28,268 nt of DNA from JABMMZ01 sp044373665 (GCA_044373665.1 JBIPNH010000017.1:1-28268), one strand, 5' to 3'. Shown: positions 14,527-22,034, counted from the first letter of the stretch. Numbers and translations are program-made. The notes: generated from the letters alone by a model not told the origin.

Positions 14527-16041
14527 ATGAATTCTGAAAAAGTGTTTTTAATGATTTTAGATGGTTGGGGTATTGGTAAGAAAGATTTTACTGATGGTAT
14601 TTACAATGCTCGAACTCCTTTTATCAATCAACTGTTTCAAACAGTGCCAAACACAACCTTAACCACATTTGGAAATGAGGTCGGTTTGCCAAATGGGCAA
14701 ATGGGAAACAGCGAAGTTGGACATATGAATATTGGTGCAGGAAGAGTAGTGTGGCAACAACTCGCTTTGATTAACAAAAAATTCGAAGATGGTTCAGCCG
14801 CCAATGAAAATGAAATAGTAAAGTTGGCCAATTATTGTATAGAAAATCAAAAGCCACTCCACCTCATTGGATTAGTGAGTGATGGCGGCGTTCACAGTAG
14901 TATTGAACATTTAATTCAATTGTGTCATATTTTTACTCAAAAAGGAGTGGCACAAATTTATATTCATGCGTTTACAGACGGAAGAGATACCGATCCACAA
15001 TCTGCTTTACAATATTTGAATGACCTAGAAACGGCAATTGCAAATACAAACGCTAGAGTAGTGTCTATTATAGGTCGATATTTTGCAATGGATAGAGACA
15101 AAAGATGGGCTAAAACCAAGAAAGCCTATAAATTGATGGTGGATGGTTTGGGAGAAGATTTTAAATCGACCGCCGAGGCTATAAATGCAAGTTACAAAAA
15201 TGGAGTAACAGATGAGTTTATAGAACCATGCACTATAAATGGAACAGAAGCAACTAAAATAAAAGATGGTGATGCTGTTTTTTGTTTTAATTTTAGAACA
15301 GACCGTGGTCGTCAAATTACCCAAGTGCTTACTCAGCAAAGTAACCACGAATTTGGAATGCATGTCAAACAATTGTATTTCGCCACCATGACAGAGTATG
15401 ATAAAACATACCAAAATATTCATGTTGTTTTTAAATCAAATGATATTACAGAAACATTAGGAGAGGTTATTAGTAAACACGGAAAAACACAATTGCGAAG
15501 TGCCGAAACAGAAAAATATCCTCATGTTACTTTCTTTTTTTCAGGAGGCAGAGAAGAACTGTTCGAAGGTGAAGCGCGATTGATGGAACCTTCACCTCAA
15601 GTCGCTACTTATGACTTACAGCCTGAAATGAGTGCTTTGCTATTAACCGATAAAATCTTACATGTTTTAGATACTCAGTCTTACGATTTTATTTGTTTGA
15701 ACTTTGCCAATACCGATATGGTTGGACACACTGGTGTTTGGGATGCCATCATTAAAGCAGCAGAAACGGTTGACAGTTGTGCTCAAAAAATTGTAGAAAA
15801 AGGATTAAGTAAAGGGTATCAGTTTATCATCATTGCCGACCATGGCAATTCAGATGAAGCTAAGAATCCTGATGGAAGCCCTAATACCGCACACAGCATG
15901 AATCCCGTTCCTTGTTTTATTTTGTCTGACAAGTGTAGTGCCATTCCTAGTAAAGGGAAATTAGCAGATGTTGCTCCAACTATTCTCAAAATGATGGACT
16001 TGGAGAAACCAAATGCGATGGATGGAATAGCTTTGTTTTAG
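14527..16041 (+). CDS. gpmI: 2,3-bisphosphoglycerate-independent phosphoglycerate mutase
   Basis: A 504-residue, manganese-dependent enzyme of the alkaline-phosphatase superfamily that interconverts 3- and 2-phosphoglycerate. Motifs are LDGWGIG (11-17), the phosphoserine site GNSEVGHMNIGAGR (60-73, Ser62), SDGGVHSSIEHL, HAFTDGRDTDP, FNFRTDRGRQ, NFANTDMVGHTG and ADHGNSDEAKNPDG. Length and domain order are normal. It is transcribed away from the inositol monophosphatase gene and ends in a 4-base stop-codon overlap (16038-16041) with the convergent membrane-protein gene. Confidence is very high. Confidence 0.98.
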   Translation: MNSEKVFLMILDGWGIGKKDFTDGIYNARTPFINQLFQTVPNTTLTTFGNEVGLPNGQMGNSEVGHMNIGAGRVVWQQLALINKKFEDGSAANENEIVKLANYCIENQKPLHLIGLVSDGGVHSSIEHLIQLCHIFTQKGVAQIYIHAFTDGRDTDPQSALQYLNDLETAIANTNARVVSIIGRYFAMDRDKRWAKTKKAYKLMVDGLGEDFKSTAEAINASYKNGVTDEFIEPCTINGTEATKIKDGDAVFCFNFRTDRGRQITQVLTQQSNHEFGMHVKQLYFATMTEYDKTYQNIHVVFKSNDITETLGEVISKHGKTQLRSAETEKYPHVTFFFSGGREELFEGEARLMEPSPQVATYDLQPEMSALLLTDKILHVLDTQSYDFICLNFANTDMVGHTGVWDAIIKAAETVDSCAQKIVEKGLSKGYQFIIIADHGNSDEAKNPDGSPNTAHSMNPVPCFILSDKCSAIPSKGKLADVAPTILKMMDLEKPNAMDGIALF

Positions 16042-16976
16042 TTTGAATCAATGACGTGAGCGTCGAAATTTTCTTCTTCACTATCATCCTTGCCATGTTC
16101 GGTATATCGGTAGTATAAGGCACTTAATGCCGCAAAAATAAATGCTCCCGATAAGCCTCCTATAATCAATGAAAAGCCTTGGTTTATTATAAAAGAAACC
16201 ATTACTAGGTTTTCATTGTTGCCCAATGCCAAATTAATGATGAGTGAAAAAATACCCGTTACCATAGAAGTGGCTATTATAAAAACAATTCCAATCAAAA
16301 AGATTAAACCGGCTCTTTTGAATGTTATTTTTTGGAAACTAAAACCAAAGGCTTCACTCATACTCAAGTTGTCGTGAATAATTGCAGGAAGAACTAAAGA
16401 AAATCTTACCATTAGAATTAAAAGGAGAAAAAAGCCAATAAATCCAATAATGGCCGCAAGTGCCACAGAAATAGAGCCAATGATGAAAATGATGGCAAAA
16501 AACAAACCAAAAGAGGCAACAATAAAAAAGTTGAGTAGAAGATAAATGCCTATTGTTCTGAATACAAGATTAAGACTCACTTGGCGGTATATATCAACTA
16601 AACTGTAGGACTTGCCAAAAACTTCATTTTCATTAATTTTTAAAAAAGCGACGTAAGACCAAATATTGAGAATTAAACTAATTGTTATTGCCAAAACAAT
16701 TAAAGGGATATTTACATCCCCAAACAACGAAAAGATAGCATCATAAGGGTTTGAGCCTTTGTCAAGGTTCTGTAATGATTCTTGAACGTTGGTTTGAAAA
16801 TTACTTAAATCATTAAATGTCCAACCAAGACCTTGAAGTATGAGCGGTATGGCAATGGCAAAAGTTACTAGACTTATAAGGATACTCGTAAGTAAATGGC
16901 GCAATAATACTTTTTTGAAAAGTTGCATAGATGCTTCAAAAACTTGACCACGAAAAGAATGTAAAAGTTGATTCAT
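16038..16976 (-). CDS. Six-helix integral membrane protein, unknown function
   Basis: A 312-residue protein with a short cytoplasmic-looking N-terminus (MNQLLHSFRGQVFEASMQLF), about six hydrophobic segments (for example ILISLVTFAIAIPLIL, LIVLAITISLILNIWSYVAF, AGLIFLIGIVFIIATSMV) and an acidic C-terminal tail (DDSEEENFD). The region ILMVRFSLVLPAIIHDNLSM followed by EAFGFSFQ resembles the membrane domain of glycerophosphodiester phosphodiesterase-like and DUF975-type proteins, but no catalytic domain is attached. I would not assign a function. Its stop codon overlaps that of gpmI tail to tail, and it is divergent from the family 2 glycosyltransferase gene. Confidence 0.75.
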   Translation of the reverse strand: MNQLLHSFRGQVFEASMQLFKKVLLRHLLTSILISLVTFAIAIPLILQGLGWTFNDLSNFQTNVQESLQNLDKGSNPYDAIFSLFGDVNIPLIVLAITISLILNIWSYVAFLKINENEVFGKSYSLVDIYRQVSLNLVFRTIGIYLLLNFFIVASFGLFFAIIFIIGSISVALAAIIGFIGFFLLLILMVRFSLVLPAIIHDNLSMSEAFGFSFQKITFKRAGLIFLIGIVFIIATSMVTGIFSLIINLALGNNENLVMVSFIINQGFSLIIGGLSGAFIFAALSALYYRYTEHGKDDSEEENFDAHVIDSN

Positions 16977-17044
16977 GCCTCAACATTATGTAAACTTATT
17001 GAAAAGTGCAAATTTTTTAAGGGGAAAATGTAGATATTATAGAT

Positions 17045-17052
17045 TAAATTTG
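17045..17052 (+). promoter_or_regulatory. -7 promoter box of the family 2 glycosyltransferase gene
   Basis: TAAATTTG followed by CACCTTTT and the ATG at 17061, an exact TAnnTTTG match 8 bases before the start codon. No upstream TTTG at standard spacing. Confidence 0.55.
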
Positions 17053-17060
17053 CACCTTTT

Positions 17061-17801
17061 ATGATTAAGAATAAAAAGGTTACCGTTGTTTTGCCTGCTT
17101 ATAATGCTGCTGCCACATTGGAAAAAACTTATAAAGAAATTCCTATGGATATAGTGGATGAAGTGGTTTTAGTGGATGACAACAGCAAAGATGAAACTAT
17201 GCAAAAAGCCAAAGATTTGGGTATTAAACATGTAATTAGGCATGAGGTAAACAGAGGCTATGGTGGTAATCAAAAAACCTGTTATAACAAGGCCTTAGAA
17301 ATTGGTTCTGATATCATTATCATGGTACACCCCGATTATCAATACACCCCAAAATTGATTGAAAGTATGGCTTATCTTATTGCCAATGAGGTTTATCCAG
17401 TAGTGTTTGGGAGTCGTATTTTAGGCAAAGGTGCTTTGAAAGGTGGAATGCCGATTTATAAATACATTGCAAACCGTATTTTAACACTGTTCCAAAATAT
17501 ACTCATGGGTCAGAAGCTTTCAGAATACCACACCGGTTACAGAGCATTTGATAAAAAAATATTTGAAAAAATAAACATAGAAGCCAATTCAGATGATTTT
17601 ATTTTCGACAATCAAATGATTGCACAAGTATTTAACGCCAATTTTGATATTGCAGAAATTACCTGTCCAACCAAATATTTTGACGAAGCAAGTAGTATCA
17701 ACTTTAAACGCAGCAGTATTTATGGTTTGGGAGTATTGAAAGTTTCGGTTTTATACCGCCTCAACAAATGGGGAATATATACTTCGCCTATTTTTAAGTA
17801 A
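17061..17801 (+). CDS. Family 2 glycosyltransferase (DPM1-like)
   Basis: A 246-residue GT-A glycosyltransferase. It opens with VTVVLPAYNAAATLEKTYKE, then VDEVVLVDDNSKDET, NRGYGGNQKTCYNKALEIG and the metal-binding-type segment IIMVHPDYQYTPK, where the usual DxD is HPDYQ as in dolichyl-phosphate-mannose synthase-like bacterial proteins. LSEYHTGYRAFDKKIFEKI is the typical acceptor-side motif. No membrane helices follow the catalytic domain, so it is likely peripheral and uses a polyprenyl-phosphate acceptor; this is family knowledge, not proof. It is monocistronic here and converges on the TPR gene with a 25-base gap. Confidence 0.88.
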   Translation: MIKNKKVTVVLPAYNAAATLEKTYKEIPMDIVDEVVLVDDNSKDETMQKAKDLGIKHVIRHEVNRGYGGNQKTCYNKALEIGSDIIIMVHPDYQYTPKLIESMAYLIANEVYPVVFGSRILGKGALKGGMPIYKYIANRILTLFQNILMGQKLSEYHTGYRAFDKKIFEKINIEANSDDFIFDNQMIAQVFNANFDIAEITCPTKYFDEASSINFKRSSIYGLGVLKVSVLYRLNKWGIYTSPIFK

Positions 17802-17826
17802 GTAGATAGGCTTTATTTACCCCGCA

Positions 17827-18840
17827 CTACTTACAGTAGTTTAGAATGTATTTAGTGGCATCTTTAAATCCTATTTTTTCTGCTTTTTTCCAATCGCTAC
17901 AAGCCTCCTGATTCATTTTTTGATTCAAATAGGCAACACCACGTAAAGTTAAAATATTACCCAAATTTTCTTTCTCAAAATCCAAAGATTTGGTCAAGTA
18001 AAAAATACTTTTCTCGTTTTGTCCTGTTTGTAAATAACAAAATCCTAAGTCGTAATAAATGGCGGTATTGGATGGGTCGAGCATCGTAATACTACGCAAG
18101 TCGCGAATACTTTCATCAAATAATCGTATTGACATAAACGCATCTGCACGGTTCAGAAGAGCCAATAAATTGGAGGGTTCATACAGTAATACTACATTGT
18201 AAGCATCTATTGCCTTCATAAACATAGAGGCGTCATAATAGATATTGCCTTTCATCATCCAAGCGCTCGTGTCATATTTGTTTATTTGAATGGCCTTGTC
18301 AATGTCTTTTATAGATAAGTCAATGGAGTCAATTGCTAAATAATACAAGGCTCTTTTTTTAATTACAGTAATATTATTAGGATCTTGACTGATAAACTCT
18401 GTGCAATATTCAGCCGCTTTGGCATAATCTTGCATTTCTTCCATCAGTTGAATTAGGCTTTTTAAAACTTCGATAGTATTAGTCTGACTTTGTTTGTAAA
18501 TTAAATAATCCCCTTCAGCAAAGGTGTAATTTTTGAGTGCATGGTGACAAATAGCACGGTATAAATAGGCTTCGTTTTTATTGGCATTCAATAAAATACA
18601 TTGATTAAAATCGACCAATGCAATATTCGGTTTTTGAAGCATTAAATAACTAGAACCTCTATAAAAATAAAGTTCAGCATCGCGGTTATTGTTTTCTAAA
18701 GCTTGGTTAAACGAGTTTATTGCCTCAGTATAATCTCTGTTTTGGAAATATCCCATTCCTTTTTCAAACAATGATTGAGCAAAAAGGGCGTTTGTGCCAA
18801 TCAAAAGTAGTAAAAGAGCTGTTTTGAAAAATTTATTCAT
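17827..18840 (-). CDS. Exported TPR-repeat protein
   Basis: A 337-residue protein with an N-terminal signal peptide (MNKFFKTALLLLLIGTNALF, then AQS, a likely signal peptidase I site). It consists of tandem tetratricopeptide repeats from about residue 22 to the end, for example FQNRDYTEAINSFNQALENN, AELYFYRGSSYLMLQKP and AIYYDLGFCYLQTGQNEKS. Such proteins serve as scaffolds in the periplasm; no partner can be named. The ATG at 18840 is preferred over a TTG-started frame from 18870 because it places the signal peptide at the N-terminus. It is divergent from comB with about 74 bases between starts and convergent with the glycosyltransferase gene. Confidence 0.85.
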   Translation of the reverse strand: MNKFFKTALLLLLIGTNALFAQSLFEKGMGYFQNRDYTEAINSFNQALENNNRDAELYFYRGSSYLMLQKPNIALVDFNQCILLNANKNEAYLYRAICHHALKNYTFAEGDYLIYKQSQTNTIEVLKSLIQLMEEMQDYAKAAEYCTEFISQDPNNITVIKKRALYYLAIDSIDLSIKDIDKAIQINKYDTSAWMMKGNIYYDASMFMKAIDAYNVVLLYEPSNLLALLNRADAFMSIRLFDESIRDLRSITMLDPSNTAIYYDLGFCYLQTGQNEKSIFYLTKSLDFEKENLGNILTLRGVAYLNQKMNQEACSDWKKAEKIGFKDATKYILNYCK

Positions 18841-18914
18841 CACTTTTTTTAAGTAAATGCAAAAATGCAACCAAAAAATTTTATAATTTTAAAATAGATA
18901 TCTACTATTGTGGA

Positions 18915-19634
18915 ATGTTTCAGATAGAAGTCCTATTAAGTCCTGCATTATTGCCATACCATCAAGTACAAAACAAACATGTGGTAGTGGTTGATATTTT
19001 AAGAGCAACCTCCACTATTGTAACCGCCATTAATGAAGGGGCAAGTCATGTAAAAACAGTGTTGAATGCCGAAGAAGCTGCTGCACTAAAGAGTAGTGGT
19101 TACCTGACTGCAGGAGAAAGAAATGGAGCTAAAATGGAAGGATTTGACATGGGGAATTCTCCGTTTGAATGTATGGACGGTAAAGTATTAAACCAAAAGT
19201 TAGCATTAACCACTACCAACGGAACCAAGTGTTTTAATGCCGCTCAAGAGGCAGGTGCACAAACCATATTGGCAGGTAGTTTTTTGAATTTGGACGCAAC
19301 CATTGATTGGTTGATTAATCATCCTGCTGATTGTATCGTTTTATGTGCTGGTTGGAAAAATAAAGTAAATCTCGAAGATACCTTGTATGCAGGATTGCTA
19401 ACTCAAAGATTGATAAGCAGCAATATGGCAACAACTGAGGATGATGGGGCATTAATGGCAATGGATTTGTTACAAATGACTGGTTCCGACTTTGCCGATT
19501 ATTTAAAGAAATCCTCTCATTATCAAAGGCTATCACATTTGCACCATCACGAAGACATGGTTTATTGCTTAAAACAATCCACTATTGACGTTGTCGTTGG
19601 TTTGAAAGACGAGGTGTTGGTGAAGTTTTTATAG
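18915..19634 (+). CDS. comB: ComB-like 2-phosphosulfolactate phosphatase
   Basis: A 239-residue protein with the ComB family blocks VVDILRATSTI (25-35), AGERNGAKMEGFDMGNSP (66-83), LALTTTNGTKCFNAA (96-110), LAGSFLN and VLCAGWKNKVNLEDTLYAG. ComB removes the phosphate from 2-phosphosulfolactate to give sulfolactate, the second step of methanogen coenzyme M synthesis; homologues are widespread in bacteria, where the role is less clear. No ComA, ComC or other sulfonate gene is in the window. The gene is alone on the plus strand, divergent from the TPR gene, and ends at a strong bidirectional terminator. Family assignment is firm; physiological role is inference. Confidence 0.88.
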   Translation: MFQIEVLLSPALLPYHQVQNKHVVVVDILRATSTIVTAINEGASHVKTVLNAEEAAALKSSGYLTAGERNGAKMEGFDMGNSPFECMDGKVLNQKLALTTTNGTKCFNAAQEAGAQTILAGSFLNLDATIDWLINHPADCIVLCAGWKNKVNLEDTLYAGLLTQRLISSNMATTEDDGALMAMDLLQMTGSDFADYLKKSSHYQRLSHLHHHEDMVYCLKQSTIDVVVGLKDEVLVKFL

Positions 19635-19638
19635 CAAT

Positions 19639-19673
19639 AAAAAAACCAATGCCTTTTGAACATTGGTTTTTTT
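19639..19673. terminator. Bidirectional intrinsic terminator
   Basis: A perfect 13-base stem (19639-19651 with 19661-19673), AAAAAAACCAATG paired with CATTGGTTTTTTT, around a 9-base loop. It sits between the convergent comB and lipoprotein genes and has a T-tract in both reading directions, so it can end both transcripts. Confidence 0.93.
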
Positions 19674-19691
19674 AAAATAGGTTAATGACTC

Positions 19692-20147
19692 TTATTTTTT
19701 AGCATAAGTAGAAGTGATAGTGTAGTTGACACCACCAATAACTTCACTGATACTAACTTTTAGTTGAGTTGAAGTTAAAGTCAGAACTTTGTATGATTCT
19801 CCGTCAACTGTTAGGATAGTCTCATCAGAGTTAAATGACCAAGGAAGTGTTTGTGTTTGTGGGTCAGCTGGGTCGCATTTAGTAGCGCCTTCGTCAAAAA
19901 TGATGGTATTGTTTGTATTGTATTTTTCAATATTGTCTTTTTCGCAATTATCTAATTGAGCATAAATGTCAGAAATAGATGTGCCACCAAATGACAAAGG
20001 AGGGTCAATTGTTAAAGCTGTTGTTTGCCAATAGTGAGCAGTTAGTAATTCGGTTTTAGTAGGTTGTTTTACGTCATCTGTGTCATCTTTTGAACAGCCG
20101 ATAAAAAGAGAACTTAAGATAAGTGTTGCGAATAATATTTTTTTCAT
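19692..20147 (-). CDS. Small lipoprotein, lipocalin-like
   Basis: A 151-residue protein with a lipoprotein signal peptide: MKKILFATLILSSLFIGC, lipobox cysteine followed by SKDDTDDVKQ, an acidic stretch like that of surface-exported Bacteroidota lipoproteins. The mature part contains TELLTAHYWQTTALTIDPPL, NTIIFDEGATKCDP, LPWSFNSDETILTVDGE and LTLTSTQLKVSI, the strand order of lipocalin-like DUF-type proteins that begin with a short tryptophan-containing strand. No enzyme motif. The promoter at 20159-20189 excludes the longer frame that opens at 20180; ATGs at 20153 and 20147 remain, differing by two residues. Divergent from the repeat-bounded nuclease segment. Confidence 0.75.
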   Translation of the reverse strand: MKKILFATLILSSLFIGCSKDDTDDVKQPTKTELLTAHYWQTTALTIDPPLSFGGTSISDIYAQLDNCEKDNIEKYNTNNTIIFDEGATKCDPADPQTQTLPWSFNSDETILTVDGESYKVLTLTSTQLKVSISEVIGGVNYTITSTYAKK

Positions 20148-20158
20148 AATCATAATTA

Positions 20159-20189
20159 CAAATTTATATAATATTTTCATTTTTGCAAA
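20159..20189 (-). promoter_or_regulatory. Complete Bacteroidota promoter of the lipoprotein gene
   Basis: On the minus strand TTTG (20186-20189), a 19-base spacer, and TAAATTTG (20159-20166). This exactly matches the consensus TTTG-N19-TAnnTTTG and is the best promoter in the window. Transcription should start around 20153-20154, at the first of two close ATGs. Confidence 0.8.
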
Positions 20190-20224
20190 TATTAAAAATT
20201 AAGTATTTTTTGTTGATTAATTGA

Positions 20225-20268
20225 TTGGATAAATTTATCCTTTTAGGTCTTTAAAATCTATTATTTTT
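20225..20268. repeat. 44-bp direct repeat, left copy
   Basis: Identical base for base to 23199-23242, same orientation. It contains the perfect palindrome GGATAAATTTATCC at 20227-20240. It lies between the lipoprotein promoter and the stop end of the 84-residue ORF, and supplies that ORF's last codons. The matching promoter box in the right copy is not complete here (TATTTTTT instead of TATTTTTG). Confidence 0.97.
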
Positions 20269-20505
20269 TAGATGGATGTTAAAACAATCCAAAGCTTTGC
20301 AATGTCCGAGCAACGCAATAATTACAATTTCAATAGGCTGTGGTTGTAATGTAATACAAGTTACTTTACCATTCGCTTTTATGTATTGCTCATTTTGATT
20401 AAAGTTGTTAGTATTGTGGATTTCTTTAAGCAAATTGCTATTTCTGTCGAATGACTCATGGTTTGTAATAGTATGGGGATTAACAAAGAGGTCTTCAGCT
20501 GCCAT
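20251..20505 (-). CDS. Hypothetical 84-residue protein
   Basis: An ATG-started frame (MAAEDLFVNPHTITNHESFD at the N-terminus) of 84 residues. It ends with LGHCKALDCFNIHLKNNRF, where the last six codons and the stop fall in the left 44-bp repeat. The first half is polar and Asn-rich; the second half has one hydrophobic stretch (ITLQPQPIEIVIIALLG) and two cysteines. I do not recognise a family. No promoter box is seen directly upstream; the orphan frame ends 12 bases before the ATG, so it could be the last gene of the xse transcript. It may be a real small gene or a fragment left by the insertion. Confidence 0.4.
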   Translation of the reverse strand: MAAEDLFVNPHTITNHESFDRNSNLLKEIHNTNNFNQNEQYIKANGKVTCITLQPQPIEIVIIALLGHCKALDCFNIHLKNNRF

Positions 20506-20517
20506 AGTTTTATTGTA

Positions 20518-20680
20518 TTATATGTTTTGAAAAGGAATTAATTGCTCTTTAGAAAGGTAGCGCTCTGCATTAAAGCGGGATCGAAGCATCTTGTCTCGGT
20601 CGAGATCAACCAAGAACAAAGGTTGATACGTGGTGGAAATTTCAATTAAATACAGAACCGCCAGTTGCTTGAAGTTGCTG
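20518..20680 (-). pseudogene. Orphan reading-frame fragment without a start codon
   Basis: One minus-strand frame is open from about 20721 (inside xseB, in a different frame) to a stop at 20518. After the xseB stop it encodes 54 residues, ending in FLVDLDRDKMLRSRFNAERY and then LSKEQLIPFQNI. It has no ATG until the Met of DRDKM, and its base composition is visibly more GC-rich than the flanks. The amino-acid pattern looks protein-like (an LVDLDRD segment such as follows a Rossmann beta-strand). It could be the 3' end of a gene whose 5' part was lost, or a chance open frame. A faint resemblance to the LIE...VVDRD segment of the neighbouring saccharopine dehydrogenase was noted but is not strong enough to claim homology. 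Confidence 0.3.
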
Positions 20681-20896
20681 TTATAAGCGGTTTTTCTTTT
20701 TTGTCGCTGGTTTCTTGTCGGTCAATGCAGCCTTAACATTATTGTCAATTGTCCGTAATTTGGTTTCGCAAAAGTCAATAAGTTCTTTTGCCTGTTTTAC
20801 TTTATCGGCGAGTGTATCCAATTTAATTTTTTCATCTCCGATTTCGTCTACAAGTTTTGAAAGGTCTTGGTATGCTTTGTTATATGTTAAGTTCAT
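20681..20896 (-). CDS. xseB: Exonuclease VII small subunit
   Basis: A 71-residue helical protein, MNLTYNKAYQDLSKLVDEIG followed by IKLDTLADKVKQAKELIDFC and a lysine-rich end. This is the two-helix hairpin of XseB, whose copies wrap the coiled-coil arm of XseA to form the ExoVII holoenzyme that degrades single-stranded DNA into oligonucleotides. Length fits the family (60-85). Its start lies 17 bases inside the end of xseA, so translation is probably coupled. It belongs to the repeat-bounded module, which suggests an accessory copy in addition to a core ExoVII elsewhere; that is inference. Confidence 0.85.
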   Translation of the reverse strand: MNLTYNKAYQDLSKLVDEIGDEKIKLDTLADKVKQAKELIDFCETKLRTIDNNVKAALTDKKPATKKKNRL

Positions 20897-22034
20897 TTTT
20901 TGATTTTTTGGTTACGGTGCTATGAATAAGTTCATTTTTTAAAATTGTTTTTATTTCACTATTTGCTTTAATGTCTATTGGATTTATAATAATTTGGTCA
21001 TTGCTTGTGATTATTGCATAACCTTTATTTAAAATTGTTGTCGGATTATAAGCCTTAACAGTGCGTTTTATTTGAAGTAAATTGTCTTTGGCCTTATCTA
21101 TCATTTTTTCAGCTGTTTCAAAAAAGTATTCTTTAAAATCCAATATTTCACTTTCAAAATTAAAATTGTGGTCTATGATACTGCTTGCAACTTTTGTTGG
21201 TGTTTTATGTTGGCGAGCCATTAAATCAACAATGCTTGTGTTTCTGTCGTGTCCAATGCCTGTGTAAATTGGCAAAGGAAAAGTTGCAACGTGTTTTGAA
21301 AGTTCGTAGTCATCAAAGGGCTGTAGGTCTGTTTGTGAACCTCCACCACGAGCAATAACCACTATGTCGTATTTTCCCTTTTCTGCTTCAATAAGTTTTA
21401 ATTTTTGAATAATTAGTTTACTGGAAGTGTCTCCTTGAATTTGTGTTAAGAATTCAGAAACCGAAAAAGCATACTTATGCTTATTTAGTTTTAATTCTTG
21501 GTTGAAGTCTCTCTGACCGTCAGAGTTAGGAGCAGTAATAAAAGCAATACGTTGAATAACTATAGGTAGTTCGAGACTTTTGTTGAATGTATAAAACTGC
21601 TCATCAATTCTTTTTATCGTTTTAGGATTATCCTTTAATAGTTTTTCTATCGTTTGCTGTCTTTCAAGTTCTATTTGACCTAAAGCATAAGTGCAATCAA
21701 TTTCAATTACTTCCAATTTTAAACCAAAGCGATTATTAAAAGTAACAACAACCTTACAAGTGAGTTCAAGCCCATTTCTAAATGTTGTATTTGTAATTTT
21801 CTCGAATTTTTCAATTTGATGTAATGACCTTGCCCAAAAAACTGCGTCAATTGACGCAAGAGTTGTAGCACCTGATTTTTCTATGAATTTTATAAAACGA
21901 TAATTTCGTGATGGGTCTTGAGGTTTTACGTCAGTAATCTCTGCTGTTATCCAAAAAGTTTCACCTGCAAATCTGTTTTGAATTGCATCATCTATTTCGT
22001 TTACGAGTTCTGAAAGTCTTAGTTTCTTTGCCAT
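20880..22034 (-). CDS. xseA: Exonuclease VII large subunit (divergent, short)
   Basis: A 384-residue protein. It has an N-terminal OB-fold (LSELVNEIDDAIQNRFAGET, then FWITAEITDVKPQ and LEVIEIDCTYALGQIE), a catalytic domain with AFITAPNSDGQRDF, VVIARGGGSQTDLQPFDDYE and TGIGHDRNTSIVDLMARQHK, a short coiled-coil segment and the C-terminal YNPTTILNKGYAII. Order and motifs are those of XseA, but it is shorter than E. coli XseA (about 456), mainly in the coiled-coil arm, and the motif spellings differ from the usual GGGS-x-EDL and GHE-x-D. It cleaves single-stranded DNA together with XseB. Its ATG overlaps the stop of the upstream exonuclease gene by 1 base and its end overlaps xseB by 17 bases, so the three form one tight operon. 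Confidence 0.92.
   Translation of the reverse strand: MAKKLRLSELVNEIDDAIQNRFAGETFWITAEITDVKPQDPSRNYRFIKFIEKSGATTLASIDAVFWARSLHQIEKFEKITNTTFRNGLELTCKVVVTFNNRFGLKLEVIEIDCTYALGQIELERQQTIEKLLKDNPKTIKRIDEQFYTFNKSLELPIVIQRIAFITAPNSDGQRDFNQELKLNKHKYAFSVSEFLTQIQGDTSSKLIIQKLKLIEAEKGKYDIVVIARGGGSQTDLQPFDDYELSKHVATFPLPIYTGIGHDRNTSIVDLMARQHKTPTKVASSIIDHNFNFESEILDFKEYFFETAEKMIDKAKDNLLQIKRTVKAYNPTTILNKGYAIITSNDQIIINPIDIKANSEIKTILKNELIHSTVTKKSKNELNI

Noticed and set aside
17798..17834. Inverted repeat GTAAGTAG/CTACTTAC across the stop codons of the convergent glycosyltransferase and TPR genes
   Set aside because: The arms are only 8 bases with a 21-base loop and no T-run on either side. It is too weak to call a terminator and could be chance.
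18841..18870. Extended N-terminus of the TPR protein from a TTG at 18870
   Set aside because: The ATG at 18840 directly precedes a typical signal peptide; the extension would weaken it and uses a rare start codon.
20580..20640. A small RNA or regulatory RNA in the GC-richer stretch behind xseB
   Set aside because: The only structure seen was a short TCTCG/CGAGA pairing, and an open reading frame covers the stretch. There is no promoter or terminator to support an RNA gene.
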